This document shows, piece by piece, positions 1-9,840 of a stretch of 42,385 nt of DNA. The stretch comes from a virus, in IMG/VR virus record IMGVR_UViG_3300013115_000607, positions 1-42,385 of that record. One strand, written 5' to 3'. The notes beneath the pieces were generated by a model. That model was not told where the DNA came from. It did not search any database and saw only the letters and a program-made list of their open reading frames with translations. Made by a program: the position numbers and the translations under genes. Position 1 is the first letter of the stretch; every line of letters begins with the position of its first letter.

Positions 1-2685
1 GGGACGTTATTTCCGTGGGGGTATGGGGGGACTCCAATCCCTCTCGTAGAGGGAGAAGTTGTTCCGGAATTTTGGTACGGTGATCCAAATGTTGTTGCCG
101 GGGGCGGGAGGCAGGGTTGGAGCCCTGAGGTACAGGCGTGGTTGGATGCGATGAATCCCGAGGGCGTTGCTTTCCCGGACATACCATTTACTGCTGGTTT
201 CATGACCGGGGGCCAGAGTTTTGGTGAAGGTAATACCCTTATGGGGATTCTCAGGGAGAATATAAATCCGACATCGCTATTTGGCCCCTTCCCGGAGGGG
301 TTGTGGTCACCCGAGCAGACCGCAACTGCCCCATGGCGTAGCATTATCGGTAATGATCCAAGTCTTTGGGCGGGTCGTTACGGTGTTACCGATGCAGATA
401 ATGTCCTCCAGACAAGTGGTCTCGGGGGTCTTGGATTTTACAGTCATTGGAATACTGCGAATAATCCTGACTCCCTCCAGCGTGGCGAGCTTCCTGGAGA
501 GATCACTGGTGCGGAAGCCTGGGCGAGGCCTACAGTTGCTCCTGTTTCCGGGGGAGTTGCGTATTCTCCGGAAGAGATGGAAGTTGGTAGGTTTAACTAT
601 CCAACCACATTTGCTTCTGGCGGGAATAGGAATATCACTGGTAGGGGTGGAGTGACTGCGCCGTTTCCCGGTCTTTCCGGCGAGGGTGTGAGCCTTGCTA
701 ATCCTGTTTATGGGGCTGACACTTCGGATCTATACTCGATGATAGAGGGGTGGCGCGAGCAGTCTAGCGTTGCTGACCTGAGGACGGATCCACTCTCTGC
801 CGGTGGTTTTAACGCGGGTGATCCCCTGTCCCAGATTCCAGGGACGGCATTTGCTCCCACCTCTACGAGTATGTGGGCCCAGATCTTTGGTGGCGCTAAG
901 GCGAACAGGGCGCCGGTTGTTTGGAGTGAGCGTGCCGGTGGTAATTATCCATGGCTGCCGGGTGGTCCCGGCGCGGACGGAATGCACCCATGGGGTACGC
1001 CCGGTGACTATACGGTGAACCCGGTGGCTTCTGGTTTGGATACGGCTGTGCCGTGGGCCGCGCAGCGCTTCGGGGAGCAACTTTCAGGTTTTGGTGAAAC
1101 CGATCCAGTTGCGCCGTTGGCTTGGCTCGACGCCGCTGGCTTCGGCGGTACGGTGAACGGTGCAGCGTTTAACCAGCTAGCTGGAGATGTTGTTAGTCAG
1201 TCCTATGACGAAATATATGTACAGGGGATATTTCCGACTGGGTTTAGCGCCAGCTATCATCCTTTGAATATCCCGGATGAGCTTGGTCTCTTGAATCAGT
1301 TTGGTGTTGGTGGCGAAGGCTACAGTGCTGAACCACACCCGGCTTCAGGAAAGCCAATTTCTGAATTGACGCCAGACGAGATGTCTGACCTAAATAGGAT
1401 CATAGGCGAACCTGGATCGACCATGGGGGGCGTTTCCTATGGAGATATCTACGCCCCACATACTGGCTGGACCCAGGAGACTGGTGAGGGTCCCGTTGCT
1501 CCCGGAGGGGAAGCCTCCTACCTCCAGGAGATTTACCGTAATCCAACCCTTTCAATGATGTATGAGTGGACAGAGGGCAGGGGCGGGTACCTGTCACCTG
1601 TCGAGTTTGATATTTCGAGTGGCGATATTTCTGAACCGGTGTTGCCTCGGGAGTCTGACCCACTTGGCTTTGCATCCTCCGAACTTGGGGATCTTAGCCT
1701 TAGCGCGGAAGAGCTTGGTATCACACAGGATGAATTGGAGGCTGCCAGGGCGGCTGCCCAAAGGCCCGGAGTATCCGTCTCCGAAGAGGCTGGCGTTCCT
1801 ACACAGTTTTCATATGTAGGTACCCCAGGCCCCCTGACTGGTTCCGTCCAGTTGGCACCGTTTTCGGGATTTTTGCAGGATCCGTCCATAAATTGGGGTG
1901 GGATGTCAACGGACCCGTTTAGTAATTGGGGGGCTGCTGATTTTTCAGGAACATTTGGTTCCGGTTCTATTCCGACGATGGGGCCGATGCAGCGTAGAGA
2001 TCTTTCAAATTATCTTATATCTGATGCTCCGCTGGGCCCGTGGTACGACGCGCACAGGCCATCTGGATTACCCCCCGGGGCGGGCGCTTCCGAATGGGCC
2101 CCGTTTGTTCCCCCGAGGCCACGCTTTTTAACGGAGGAGGGTGTGGAGGAAATATACAATCTCCGAACCCCACCGCGTGACATATGGGAGGTCTTGAACG
2201 CGGGTCCGCTTGAACAGGGGTTCGCACTAGGTGCGGGAGATCCCGTACTGTGGTTTGGGGGCTTCAGCGATGGTGGCCACGTTGGAGACAGCCCGGAGTA
2301 TTCTTCCGGTGAGCCTAGTTCGGACCTGATAGACATGACGGTCTCTGCCCTCTCTGGGGAGATACGTAACCCGGATAAAGTCGTGGCTGAATTTATAGCC
2401 AAGTATGGGGAAGAGGCTCTTTCCGCCCTTGTAGAGGATATTATATCGGGTGGCGACGGTAGCTTCCTGAGGGGCCCCGGTGATGGTAGGGCGGATGATG
2501 TTCCGGGCCTCATAGACGGGACTGAGCCGGTCAACCTGTCCAGCGGGGAATATGTCGTTCCTGCGGATGTGGTCAAGGATATCGGTGGTGGTAGTACAGA
2601 TTCTGGTGCGGCCTCGCTAATGGCTGCAGTTGATGAAATCAGAAGGGCCAATAATGGTCGGGAAGGGATGCCTCAACTAGCATGA
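1..2685 (+). CDS. Partial large low-complexity virion-type protein (5' end outside window)
   Basis: The frame is open from the first base, so the gene enters from the left; the first start-type codon inside is a TTG at 142, which I do not take as the true start. At least 894 residues are present. Most of the protein is rich in Gly, Pro, Ser, Trp and Phe with no recognisable enzyme motif. The last 70 residues have a defined pattern, GPGDGRADD, then LIDG, then LSSGEYVVPADVV, followed by an alanine-rich helix. I recall similar tails at the C-termini of large structural or internal proteins of marine podoviruses. The stop overlaps the next start by 4 nt (ATGA), so the two are translationally coupled. 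A virion role is inferred from its place at the head of the giant structural-type genes. Confidence 0.75.
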   Translation, partial: GTLFPWGYGGTPIPLVEGEVVPEFWYGDPNVVAGGGRQGWSPEVQAWLDAMNPEGVAFPDIPFTAGFMTGGQSFGEGNTLMGILRENINPTSLFGPFPEGLWSPEQTATAPWRSIIGNDPSLWAGRYGVTDADNVLQTSGLGGLGFYSHWNTANNPDSLQRGELPGEITGAEAWARPTVAPVSGGVAYSPEEMEVGRFNYPTTFASGGNRNITGRGGVTAPFPGLSGEGVSLANPVYGADTSDLYSMIEGWREQSSVADLRTDPLSAGGFNAGDPLSQIPGTAFAPTSTSMWAQIFGGAKANRAPVVWSERAGGNYPWLPGGPGADGMHPWGTPGDYTVNPVASGLDTAVPWAAQRFGEQLSGFGETDPVAPLAWLDAAGFGGTVNGAAFNQLAGDVVSQSYDEIYVQGIFPTGFSASYHPLNIPDELGLLNQFGVGGEGYSAEPHPASGKPISELTPDEMSDLNRIIGEPGSTMGGVSYGDIYAPHTGWTQETGEGPVAPGGEASYLQEIYRNPTLSMMYEWTEGRGGYLSPVEFDISSGDISEPVLPRESDPLGFASSELGDLSLSAEELGITQDELEAARAAAQRPGVSVSEEAGVPTQFSYVGTPGPLTGSVQLAPFSGFLQDPSINWGGMSTDPFSNWGAADFSGTFGSGSIPTMGPMQRRDLSNYLISDAPLGPWYDAHRPSGLPPGAGASEWAPFVPPRPRFLTEEGVEEIYNLRTPPRDIWEVLNAGPLEQGFALGAGDPVLWFGGFSDGGHVGDSPEYSSGEPSSDLIDMTVSALSGEIRNPDKVVAEFIAKYGEEALSALVEDIISGGDGSFLRGPGDGRADDVPGLIDGTEPVNLSSGEYVVPADVVKDIGGGSTDSGAASLMAAVDEIRRANNGREGMPQLA

Positions 2686-3125
2686 GCGACTCAAGCATAC
2701 GATTTACTGCTGTAAGCCCTAGGTTTGTAAATAGTTGTTGGGAGAAGGCAAAGCCGTTACTCGAAAAGGCAAGTGGTCAGTCCAATGGTCGTTTTACTGT
2801 AGATGATATTAAGCAGCAAATAGACATTGGTCAGCAGATACTCTGGATGCTTTACGACAGTGACAGCGATGAGATGCTAGTCGCGATAACTACGAGCATT
2901 GCAAGGTATCCAAGTAAGCGCCTCCTGAACATCATGTTCTGTGGTGCCGATGGTGAAGATTCATATTGGTTGGACCATAGGGATAAAATAGTTCCCGAAT
3001 TACTAGATTGGGCAAAGTTGCAAGACTGCGTGGGGATAGAGCTTTCTGGCCGAGAGGGTTGGGCAAAGGTTCTTGGACCCTACGGTTTCCGCAAGGCCTA
3101 TGTGACACTTGAGATGGAGTTTTAG
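2682..3125 (+). CDS. GNAT-like acetyltransferase-fold protein
   Basis: A 147-residue protein. Its length and layout fit a GNAT fold: an N-terminal helix-rich part, a central strand pair (ILWMLYDSDSDEMLVAITT, residues about 47-65), then a C-terminal CVGIELSGREGWAKVLGPYGF stretch resembling the end of phage GNAT proteins, where the loop before the last strands closes on the substrate. A clear acetyl-CoA loop (Q/RxxGxG/A) is not visible, so activity is uncertain. It sits between two very large structural-type genes, overlapping the first by 4 nt and leaving 2 nt before the second. Small GNAT-like genes often occur in such clusters in marine phages. A role in modifying a virion or host protein is inference. 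Confidence 0.5.
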   Translation: MSDSSIRFTAVSPRFVNSCWEKAKPLLEKASGQSNGRFTVDDIKQQIDIGQQILWMLYDSDSDEMLVAITTSIARYPSKRLLNIMFCGADGEDSYWLDHRDKIVPELLDWAKLQDCVGIELSGREGWAKVLGPYGFRKAYVTLEMEF

Positions 3126-3127
3126 TT

Positions 3128-6100
3128 ATGGGTAGTGGTGGTGGTACTAATTATAGTCAAGGGGTTACCTATACCTCCGATATGCCCGTCTGGATGGAGC
3201 CTGCTCATATGGAGTTGGCTCGGTGGGCTACTGAGGCTGCGAGGCTAAGGCCATTCCCGAGTTACCAGACTGCGGATGGTGTGCCGATCCCCAGAATCGC
3301 CGGATTTGACGAATACCAGATTGCAGCCTTTGAGGGTACTGAGAATCTTTACCAGCGCGGCCAGCCTGAAACCGCAATGGCGTGGAATGCGTACACTGAC
3401 GCGATGAACGCGATAGGGCGCGGGCAGAATGTTATTGATGAAAGCTACACCCCGGGAGCATTTACTCCCGGTGGCGTCTCTAGCGGATATGTTCCGACTA
3501 ATCTCTTCGATCCCACTGATATAACCCTCAATGCTACCGTTGGTAACCCGATTTATAATAGAATAGCTGCGGGTGGAGGGTATACCGTACCGGTCAATCC
3601 GTATAGCTTCGGTCCGGTAACCCATGCGTTTGGCGGTCCAACCAACCTTGATCCGTTCTTTGCGCCGCCCGTGTCGGCCACTTACGGGTACACAGCCCCG
3701 TCCGAGATGAATTTTGGGACTGCTGCCGGTGGCTATGCTGGCATGACTGACGCATTACTGCAGCAACAAATGTCTTTCCTAAGGAGTGATGCCCGTGGCA
3801 TTGCGAGCGGGTACACCCAACCGGGAGAGCCCAGGGGAAACTTCGGGACGGTAACAAATGCCTACGGTGACCCCGGGGCCATAGCTCCCTTTGGTGACAT
3901 GACCAACCCCTATACTCAGCTTCTTAACCCACCGGACTTTGGGACCTTTTCTAATACGTATGCTGGCCCCGGTACCCTTGCTGGCTTTGGTAGCGTTACG
4001 AACCCTTATCAGAGAATGACCCCAGATGCTCTTGCGGCTGCAATCCAGGACCTGAGGACGGCGGATAGCGCGTATGTGGCTCCGGGAGAAATTTCCAGGG
4101 GTACCTTTACCCGCCCCACTGATGTAATGATGTACGGCCCCCGGGTTTCTGAGGCGGAGTATAATCGCAGGCTTGTCACAGAGGCTTCCAATGAATTCGA
4201 CCCCAGCGGGTATTGGGCCGGTTTGGGTCCTGGACCCCCGTGGGGTAGCGTGAATCGTGTCCCCTTTACTCAGGGCCTACAGGAGGGTAGTGACTTTGGC
4301 ACTACAGCCAACCAGTTTTCCGCGCCCACGGTGAACCCCTTTGGATCAATGGATCCGGCAGCGTTTCAAGCTATTACACCGGAGGCTTTAAATACAGCTA
4401 TAACCGGTCTTCAAACTGCTGCGAGTGATTATACTGGCCCTGGTACGATTACTCCGGGTACCATTTCCGGTCCTGGTGACCTTTTTGAAACATACGGCGG
4501 CCCGCTGGGAGCGGCTGGTTTTGCATCGAGACTTCCGACCGAGGCGGTTAATCCATTCAACCCAGCCGTGCTTGGCCCGAATCCCTTCGGGACCATGATA
4601 TCGACTCCGTTTGACCGCCAGATGACATTTGATTTTGGTGCGGCAGCGAATGATTTCCTAGCCCCCGGGGAACGGGAAGACTTCGGGTCTGTTACCTCTG
4701 GGTTTACCCCGGACCCAGCCTTCAACTTGGGTGATGTGACCTCGGGGTACGCAGCACCAACCTATGGCTTTGATTACGCTGCTCCAACAGATCCAACTGG
4801 TCCCTACTCTGAGTTGGGTTACACGGAGGCTACTCAGGACTTCGGTGAATGGGATCAGCCCACGATCAATAAATACGTAGATCCCTACATGGCGGCCCAT
4901 CAGAATCTCGTTGACCAGCAGAAGGATGCTGCGACCGAGGCCTATCAGTCAACTCTGGTCCAAAACGATGCCGAGGCGGTTGCCCGTGGGTCAAGGGGGT
5001 CTTACAGGCAAGAGTTGGTTGCCCAGCAGGCACAAGATCGTTACCTGGATACCATGGGTGATATTGAGGAGCAAGCAAGGGCCAGTGCTTGGGAGTTTGG
5101 TCAACAGCAGTACGAGATGGACAGGAAGGCAGCGATTGTTGCCGCCCAGATGGGAGATGCTTCCGCTGTAACTGCTGCGAACATGAGGATGCGGGCTTTC
5201 GAGAAGGATCGGGAGGCGAACGTACAGCAGCAGCGGATGCAGGATGCGTCTGGTCTTGAGCAAGCAAGAATGACGATGCAGGCAGACCTTGCCAATGTTG
5301 AGTCTGCCGGGAGGGAATTCCAACTCGCGGGTGATGTAGGGATTCAGGCTGCTGGCCTGGGTCAGGCTGCGGAGAGGGCAAATATAGATGCCCAAAGGTC
5401 GGCATACCAACTACAACAGGAGTTTGGTTCCAGGGCTGCAGAGCTTGGCCTTCGTGCAGATGAGGCGAATATCCAGTCCGCCAGGGCTGAGGACCAGATG
5501 GGCCTTGAGGAGAGGGCCCGGTATGCTGAACTGAGGTCTGCTGCCGAGCGAGGGAATATCGACGCCCGCCGCGCTGCTGCTCAGATGGAGAGAGACTTTG
5601 GTGCCACCGCTGGGGAGATGGACATTCGCGCCCAGATGGCAAACATGGAGAGAGAGCGCGCCGCCGTACAGATGGATATAGCCGAAAGGCAGCGGTATAT
5701 CGAGTTGACCCAGGCTGCAGATCAGGGAAATGTGGAGGCCGGGATAGAGGCCCGCAGGATGCAGGAGGAATTTGGGTCCAGGGCTGCTGAGATGGATCTA
5801 AGGGCTGACCTCGAAAATATTTCCATGGGCAGGTTTGGCCTTGAATTAAGTACCGATGAGCGCTCTAGGTTGGCGCAATATCAGCAGTCTGCCGAGCAGG
5901 GGAATATAGAGGCCGGTCGCATGGCTGAGCAGTTGGAGCTTGAGTTCGGCGCAAGGTCTGCTGAGCTAGGCATCCGTTCGGGCCAGGCGAATATTGATTC
6001 CCAAAGGGCGTATTCCCAGATGAGTCTTGATGAAAGATCTCGTTATTCCGAGTTGCGAACTGCTGCAGAGATGGGCTCCATTGACGCGATGAGGTCTGCG

Positions 6101-7747
6101 TCACAGATGGAGTTGGAGTTTGGGGCGACTGCTGGTGAGATGACCATGAGGGCGCAACTCGCCAACATGGACCGTGAGCGTGCGATCATACAGATGAATA
6201 ATGAAGAGAAGTCGAGGTTCGCCGAGCTATACCAAGCGGCAGATCGAGGCAACGCGGAGGCTGGCCTGGAGGCCCGGAGGATGGAGGAGGAGTTTGGGGC
6301 TCGCGCCTCGGAGATGCAGCTTAGGGCCGACCTGGAGAATCTTGCAATGGGAAGGTTCGGTCTTGAGTTTGGCAGAGGGGACCAAGCTAGGTATGCAGAG
6401 CTTCAACAGGCTGCGGAACTTGGTGATATAGATGCAACAAGGTCTCTGAGGCAAATGCAGGAAGAGTTTGAGGCTAGATCTGCTGAGCTTGGTTTGGCTG
6501 CTGACAGGGGGACGTTGGATGCAGCCATGGGTGAGGTCCAGTTCTCCTTGGATGACATGTCACGGTATACCCAGTTTCAGCAAGCTGCTGAGGCGGGGGA
6601 TATTGATGCTGCGCGCTCTGCGAGGCAGATGGAGGAAGAGTTTAGCGCTAGGTCGGCTGCTCTAGGCATTGAGGGTGAACAGGCAACGATTCAGTCCAAG
6701 ATCGCTGCTTCCCAAATGGATATTGATGACCTCTCGCGGTATGCAGAGCTTAAGCTAGCTGCGGATCAGGGTAGCGTGGAGGCCCAGCGGTCTGTCCTGG
6801 GTATGCAGGAGCAGTTTCAGCAAGCCTCTGGTGAGATGCAACTCCAGAGAGAGGGCCTGAATATCCAGGCTAGGCAGGGTGAGTTTGATCTCTTGGGTAG
6901 ACTGGGTATGGGTGCTGCCGAAGGGGCCTTTGGCGCTGGTCAGTTCAATGCTGCAAACAGGCTTCGCGCAGCGGAACTCCAGAACCAGTATCAGGCGGAG
7001 CTTGGTCGGTTAAATCTTGCTGCAAGTCAAGGCAGTGTGGACGCAATGATACAGGCTGCTCAGCTAAATGAACAGCTTGCCCAAATCCAGGGTGCACAGG
7101 CTCTAGATTGGGAAAGGGCTGGGGCAGATACGGATCTGGCCGCCGCAGAGATTAGATCCAGAGAGGGTCAGTTCCTGGAGCAACTCAGGGCGGATATTGC
7201 GGGTCGAAATATAGAATACGATCTGCAGGGCCGCCAGTTGAGGGAGCAGGGCCTCCAGGAGGCGGGACAGCAGGGCCTCGCAGCCCTCCAGACGCTTTCC
7301 CCGCTTGAGCTTGAAGCAGACAGGCTTGGGGATGATGCCGCATTCCGCAATGCACAGTTGGCCCTAGCGGCAGATCAGGCTGACCGGGAGTTTGCGATGC
7401 AGCAGGGCGGTGCATACGCGCAGCAGGCTGGCCTGGGAGCAGACCTTGGGCAGCTTTACGACCAGAGGCAGTTGAATCTACTCAGGGAGTTCCAGCGTGC
7501 GGGGGCTTCAAGGAGAGAGCTTGATCAGAATGTCCTAGATATGGCTTATGAGACATACATGAGAAGGACTAACTGGGCCCAGGATCAGCTTAACTGGCTG
7601 CAGGGTATCTTTGCCGGGGCTCCGGCGCAGCAGCAGCAGTACACAATGGCACCCGGCCCCTCTCCGATTTCGGAGCTTCTTGGCCTCGGCCTGGGGGCGA
7701 GTGCGATTGGGAACCTCTTTAATAATAGCGGGCAGCAGGGTACGTAA
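3128..7747 (+). CDS. Giant repeat protein, probable internal virion or ejection protein (1539 aa)
   Basis: The N-terminal 560 residues are Gly/Pro/Tyr-rich and repeat short units of the form FG-x-V/M-T-N-x-Y-x-x-PG; a longer unit beginning M/I-TP-D/E-AL occurs twice, near residues 297 and 416. From about residue 580 the protein is helical and highly charged. From residue 750 to 1240 it consists of 58-residue repeats with the core GNIDA...QM-EEFG-R-AEL...ERSRYAEL. A Gln-rich helical region follows, then a short hydrophobic Gly-rich tail (ISELLGLGLGASAIGNLF). Long helical repeats with a hydrophobic tail fit a podovirus-type internal core or ejection protein, but no family was recognised. The start ATG follows the GNAT gene by 2 nt. 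The next gene begins 11 nt after the stop. Confidence 0.7.
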   Translation: MGSGGGTNYSQGVTYTSDMPVWMEPAHMELARWATEAARLRPFPSYQTADGVPIPRIAGFDEYQIAAFEGTENLYQRGQPETAMAWNAYTDAMNAIGRGQNVIDESYTPGAFTPGGVSSGYVPTNLFDPTDITLNATVGNPIYNRIAAGGGYTVPVNPYSFGPVTHAFGGPTNLDPFFAPPVSATYGYTAPSEMNFGTAAGGYAGMTDALLQQQMSFLRSDARGIASGYTQPGEPRGNFGTVTNAYGDPGAIAPFGDMTNPYTQLLNPPDFGTFSNTYAGPGTLAGFGSVTNPYQRMTPDALAAAIQDLRTADSAYVAPGEISRGTFTRPTDVMMYGPRVSEAEYNRRLVTEASNEFDPSGYWAGLGPGPPWGSVNRVPFTQGLQEGSDFGTTANQFSAPTVNPFGSMDPAAFQAITPEALNTAITGLQTAASDYTGPGTITPGTISGPGDLFETYGGPLGAAGFASRLPTEAVNPFNPAVLGPNPFGTMISTPFDRQMTFDFGAAANDFLAPGEREDFGSVTSGFTPDPAFNLGDVTSGYAAPTYGFDYAAPTDPTGPYSELGYTEATQDFGEWDQPTINKYVDPYMAAHQNLVDQQKDAATEAYQSTLVQNDAEAVARGSRGSYRQELVAQQAQDRYLDTMGDIEEQARASAWEFGQQQYEMDRKAAIVAAQMGDASAVTAANMRMRAFEKDREANVQQQRMQDASGLEQARMTMQADLANVESAGREFQLAGDVGIQAAGLGQAAERANIDAQRSAYQLQQEFGSRAAELGLRADEANIQSARAEDQMGLEERARYAELRSAAERGNIDARRAAAQMERDFGATAGEMDIRAQMANMERERAAVQMDIAERQRYIELTQAADQGNVEAGIEARRMQEEFGSRAAEMDLRADLENISMGRFGLELSTDERSRLAQYQQSAEQGNIEAGRMAEQLELEFGARSAELGIRSGQANIDSQRAYSQMSLDERSRYSELRTAAEMGSIDAMRSASQMELEFGATAGEMTMRAQLANMDRERAIIQMNNEEKSRFAELYQAADRGNAEAGLEARRMEEEFGARASEMQLRADLENLAMGRFGLEFGRGDQARYAELQQAAELGDIDATRSLRQMQEEFEARSAELGLAADRGTLDAAMGEVQFSLDDMSRYTQFQQAAEAGDIDAARSARQMEEEFSARSAALGIEGEQATIQSKIAASQMDIDDLSRYAELKLAADQGSVEAQRSVLGMQEQFQQASGEMQLQREGLNIQARQGEFDLLGRLGMGAAEGAFGAGQFNAANRLRAAELQNQYQAELGRLNLAASQGSVDAMIQAAQLNEQLAQIQGAQALDWERAGADTDLAAAEIRSREGQFLEQLRADIAGRNIEYDLQGRQLREQGLQEAGQQGLAALQTLSPLELEADRLGDDAAFRNAQLALAADQADREFAMQQGGAYAQQAGLGADLGQLYDQRQLNLLREFQRAGASRRELDQNVLDMAYETYMRRTNWAQDQLNWLQGIFAGAPAQQQQYTMAPGPSPISELLGLGLGASAIGNLFNNSGQQGT
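5376..6850 (+). repeat. Tandem 58-codon (174-bp) repeats with a 522-bp higher-order period
   Basis: Consecutive units each span 58 residues from one GN-I/V-D/E-A to the next. Three unit types alternate. Type A has GATAGEM and NM-x-RERA, type B has ADLEN-x-x-MGRFGLE, and type C has ARSAELGI and a following N/D-rich segment. The order C-A-B-C-A-B-C is readable, so the DNA repeats every 522 bp; for example the segments encoding (A/G)-(N/D)-I-(D/E)-A begin near 5382, 5904 and 6426. The last units decay. This points to duplication of a three-unit block. Confidence 0.85.
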
Positions 7748-7758
7748 GGGAATTTATA

Positions 7759-9840
7759 ATGGCTAGACTTGGTATAGCGGGTGATGGTTCTGGTATGGGT
7801 ACAACGGGAGTTGAGCCCGCTTCCAACCTTGACCTTGTTGAGGAGCTAAAGAATTGGCCGGATGAAAGACTCGACCAGGGTCTTGATAATGCTATTCGTG
7901 CAGAGAATAGTCCCATACCGGTCGATGGCCCCCTTGCCCCCGGATATTTAATACTGGCTGAGAAGACCAGGCGAAATGATATCCGGTCCCGGGGTGCTGG
8001 CGGGGGTCAAATGCCTCCCCAGACCACTATCGCTCAGGAGATGTTGCAAGGAGGAATGCCGCAGGGTCCGCAGCAAGGTATGCCTCCCGGAATGCCTCCC
8101 GGAATGCCTCCGGGAATGCCTCCGGGTATGCCCCCTGGGATGCCTCCGGGAATGCCCCCCGGTATGCCGCAGGGTGGGCCGCCTGGAATGCCTCCCGGGA
8201 TGCCACCTGGAATGCCGCCTGGGATGCCCCCCGGTATGCCGCAGGAGGATCCTATGCAATTCCTCGCCTCCCTTGGGGGTGGTATGCCCCAGGGTCCACC
8301 CATGAACATGGCCGGTGGTGGGCTTGTTAGGAATTATCAGGATGGTGGTGAAGTTGCACTCAGGAGGAGGTTGGAGGATCTGAGTCTTTCGGACGAGGAG
8401 AGGATACGCATTGTTAGGGAGATCAGGGCGCTTTCGGTTGCACCGGAAGATATTGAAGAGGACGAGGCCCATTTTAAGAGTTACGGGTTGGATCCCGACG
8501 TTGAACTCCTTAAGGCTTTTGGATTTTCGCCCCGACCCCAGTCCAGCCCAGCCCAGGGTCCCACGGGTGGTCTTAGTGGTCTAGTGAGCCAGTTGGGTGC
8601 TGCTGGGGCTGGCGCTGCGCCTCCCCCCCCTTCTCCGCAAGGCCACCAATATCCAATGGGTGTGATGGCGGATGATCCAAATGCTTTCCCCAATAACCCC
8701 CCCGTCAATTTGAATCCACCGGCCAGAATGGGTCGTGGTGATTGGAGACCACAGAGCCAGCAGGCCCCGAATATGTCTGGAGCCCAGAGGCTTTCCGGCC
8801 TACGCTCCATACCCCAAACACTTTCCCCTGCTTTTTCTGGAATTGACATGAATAACCTTCCGGCCCCGCCCACAACGGTTCCGAGTGACGTTGCGAGACT
8901 CCAGCAAGCTGGTCCCTTTCCGTTAAGCGCTCCGCCCGGGACAGAGGCTGTCGCCATACAGAGGGCTGGTGAGTTCTTGTCTCCGGGAGAGTTGCAGGCT
9001 GCGGGACAGGCTTGGCCTGATGCACCGAGGCAGCAGCGCGGGCAGCCTCCTGGTGGGCCGATGAGCGTAGACCCGCTCGCCGGGTTTGCTGCTGCCAATC
9101 CTAACCTGATGAGGGGCGATGCTCCCCCTCCCGCTCCCCCTCCCACTCCCCGTCCCCCCGTTCAGGTTGATCCAGGCTTTGATTTCAATGCCAGATACAA
9201 TGAGAACTTGGCTGGCCTTGGGGCTGATCCGAGGGTGGCCCAGATGGAGGCATTGCAAGCCCAGATTGCCGGTAGGTCTGGTCCGGACTGGAGGCCAGCG
9301 GCCCAGCTTCAGTTTGCTTTAGGTATGATGGGCGGCAGGACCGTTGGTGAGGGGATCCGGGCCGGTATGCAGGGTGCTGCCCCCTATATGCAGGCTGGTG
9401 CTTTGGAGGCCTCAAGGCAGGAAGGTCAGGCGCTCCGGGACCAGCTTAGTTCACTGGAGAGAATGTCCGCTTCCGAGTCCAGGAGAAGGAGCGAGGCCAG
9501 GGAGATGACCCAGGACCAGCGTTCAGCGGATGTCCAAGACAGGGCTTTCGAGCAGGGAAAGAAGGAGTTCAACGCCCTCCTAAATGTCGAGGATAGGAAG
9601 CTAGTACGTGATAGGAATAAGGAGATTGAGAAGCAGCAAAGATGGGCTGCGGGGGAGCTTACTGACATTAATATCCAGGCTATGAAAATTGCAGAATCTG
9701 CTAGTGGCGATGAGCCGTTAGAGGGGATGGGCGCTGAGGTGAAGGATGAATATTCCAAGAGACTAATGGAGAATTACTTTAAGTTTCAAGGCCTTCTCAT
9801 TGGGTTGTCGAATGATTCTGAGGAGAGGGCTGCCTTTTGA
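7759..9840 (+). CDS. Gly-Met-Pro-Pro repeat protein, probable virion component (693 aa)
   Basis: Residues about 107-162 are almost entirely GMPP repeats. They are followed by [16 protein letters not shown], a phrase I recall from structural proteins of marine phages. A charged helical segment (residues 195-240), Pro-rich linkers (including [13 protein letters not shown] near 455-470) and a helical C-terminal third with many Arg, Glu and Gln complete it. There is no enzyme motif. The start ATG lies 11 nt after the previous stop with a weak AAGGGA site. The stop TGA overlaps the TTG start of the giant polyvalent gene (TTGA), so the pair is likely co-translated. Its likely place is the virion interior with its neighbours; this rests on position and composition only. 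Confidence 0.7.
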   Translation: MARLGIAGDGSGMGTTGVEPASNLDLVEELKNWPDERLDQGLDNAIRAENSPIPVDGPLAPGYLILAEKTRRNDIRSRGAGGGQMPPQTTIAQEMLQGGMPQGPQQGMPPGMPPGMPPGMPPGMPPGMPPGMPPGMPQGGPPGMPPGMPPGMPPGMPPGMPQEDPMQFLASLGGGMPQGPPMNMAGGGLVRNYQDGGEVALRRRLEDLSLSDEERIRIVREIRALSVAPEDIEEDEAHFKSYGLDPDVELLKAFGFSPRPQSSPAQGPTGGLSGLVSQLGAAGAGAAPPPPSPQGHQYPMGVMADDPNAFPNNPPVNLNPPARMGRGDWRPQSQQAPNMSGAQRLSGLRSIPQTLSPAFSGIDMNNLPAPPTTVPSDVARLQQAGPFPLSAPPGTEAVAIQRAGEFLSPGELQAAGQAWPDAPRQQRGQPPGGPMSVDPLAGFAAANPNLMRGDAPPPAPPPTPRPPVQVDPGFDFNARYNENLAGLGADPRVAQMEALQAQIAGRSGPDWRPAAQLQFALGMMGGRTVGEGIRAGMQGAAPYMQAGALEASRQEGQALRDQLSSLERMSASESRRRSEAREMTQDQRSADVQDRAFEQGKKEFNALLNVEDRKLVRDRNKEIEKQQRWAAGELTDINIQAMKIAESASGDEPLEGMGAEVKDEYSKRLMENYFKFQGLLIGLSNDSEERAAF
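8077..8244 (+). repeat. 12-bp tandem repeat encoding Gly-Met-Pro-Pro
   Basis: About fourteen 12-bp units of the type GGNATGCCNCCN follow one another with one interruption (GMPQGG). Third positions vary among C, G and T, so the repeat is older than the last slippage events and is kept at the protein level. Confidence 0.9.

Noticed and set aside
4866-5642. A 258-codon open frame on the - strand
   Set aside because: It is antisense to the repeat protein, rich in Gln/Pro/Ser as expected from the reversed repeats, and without a ribosome site or motif.
8077-8244. CRISPR-like array
   Set aside because: The repeats are 12 bp, contiguous and in frame, with no spacers.
7948-8472. Arg/His/Gly-rich open frames on the - strand over the GMPP repeat
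   Set aside because: They are the reverse reading of the 12-bp repeat and cannot be told from repeat artefacts.
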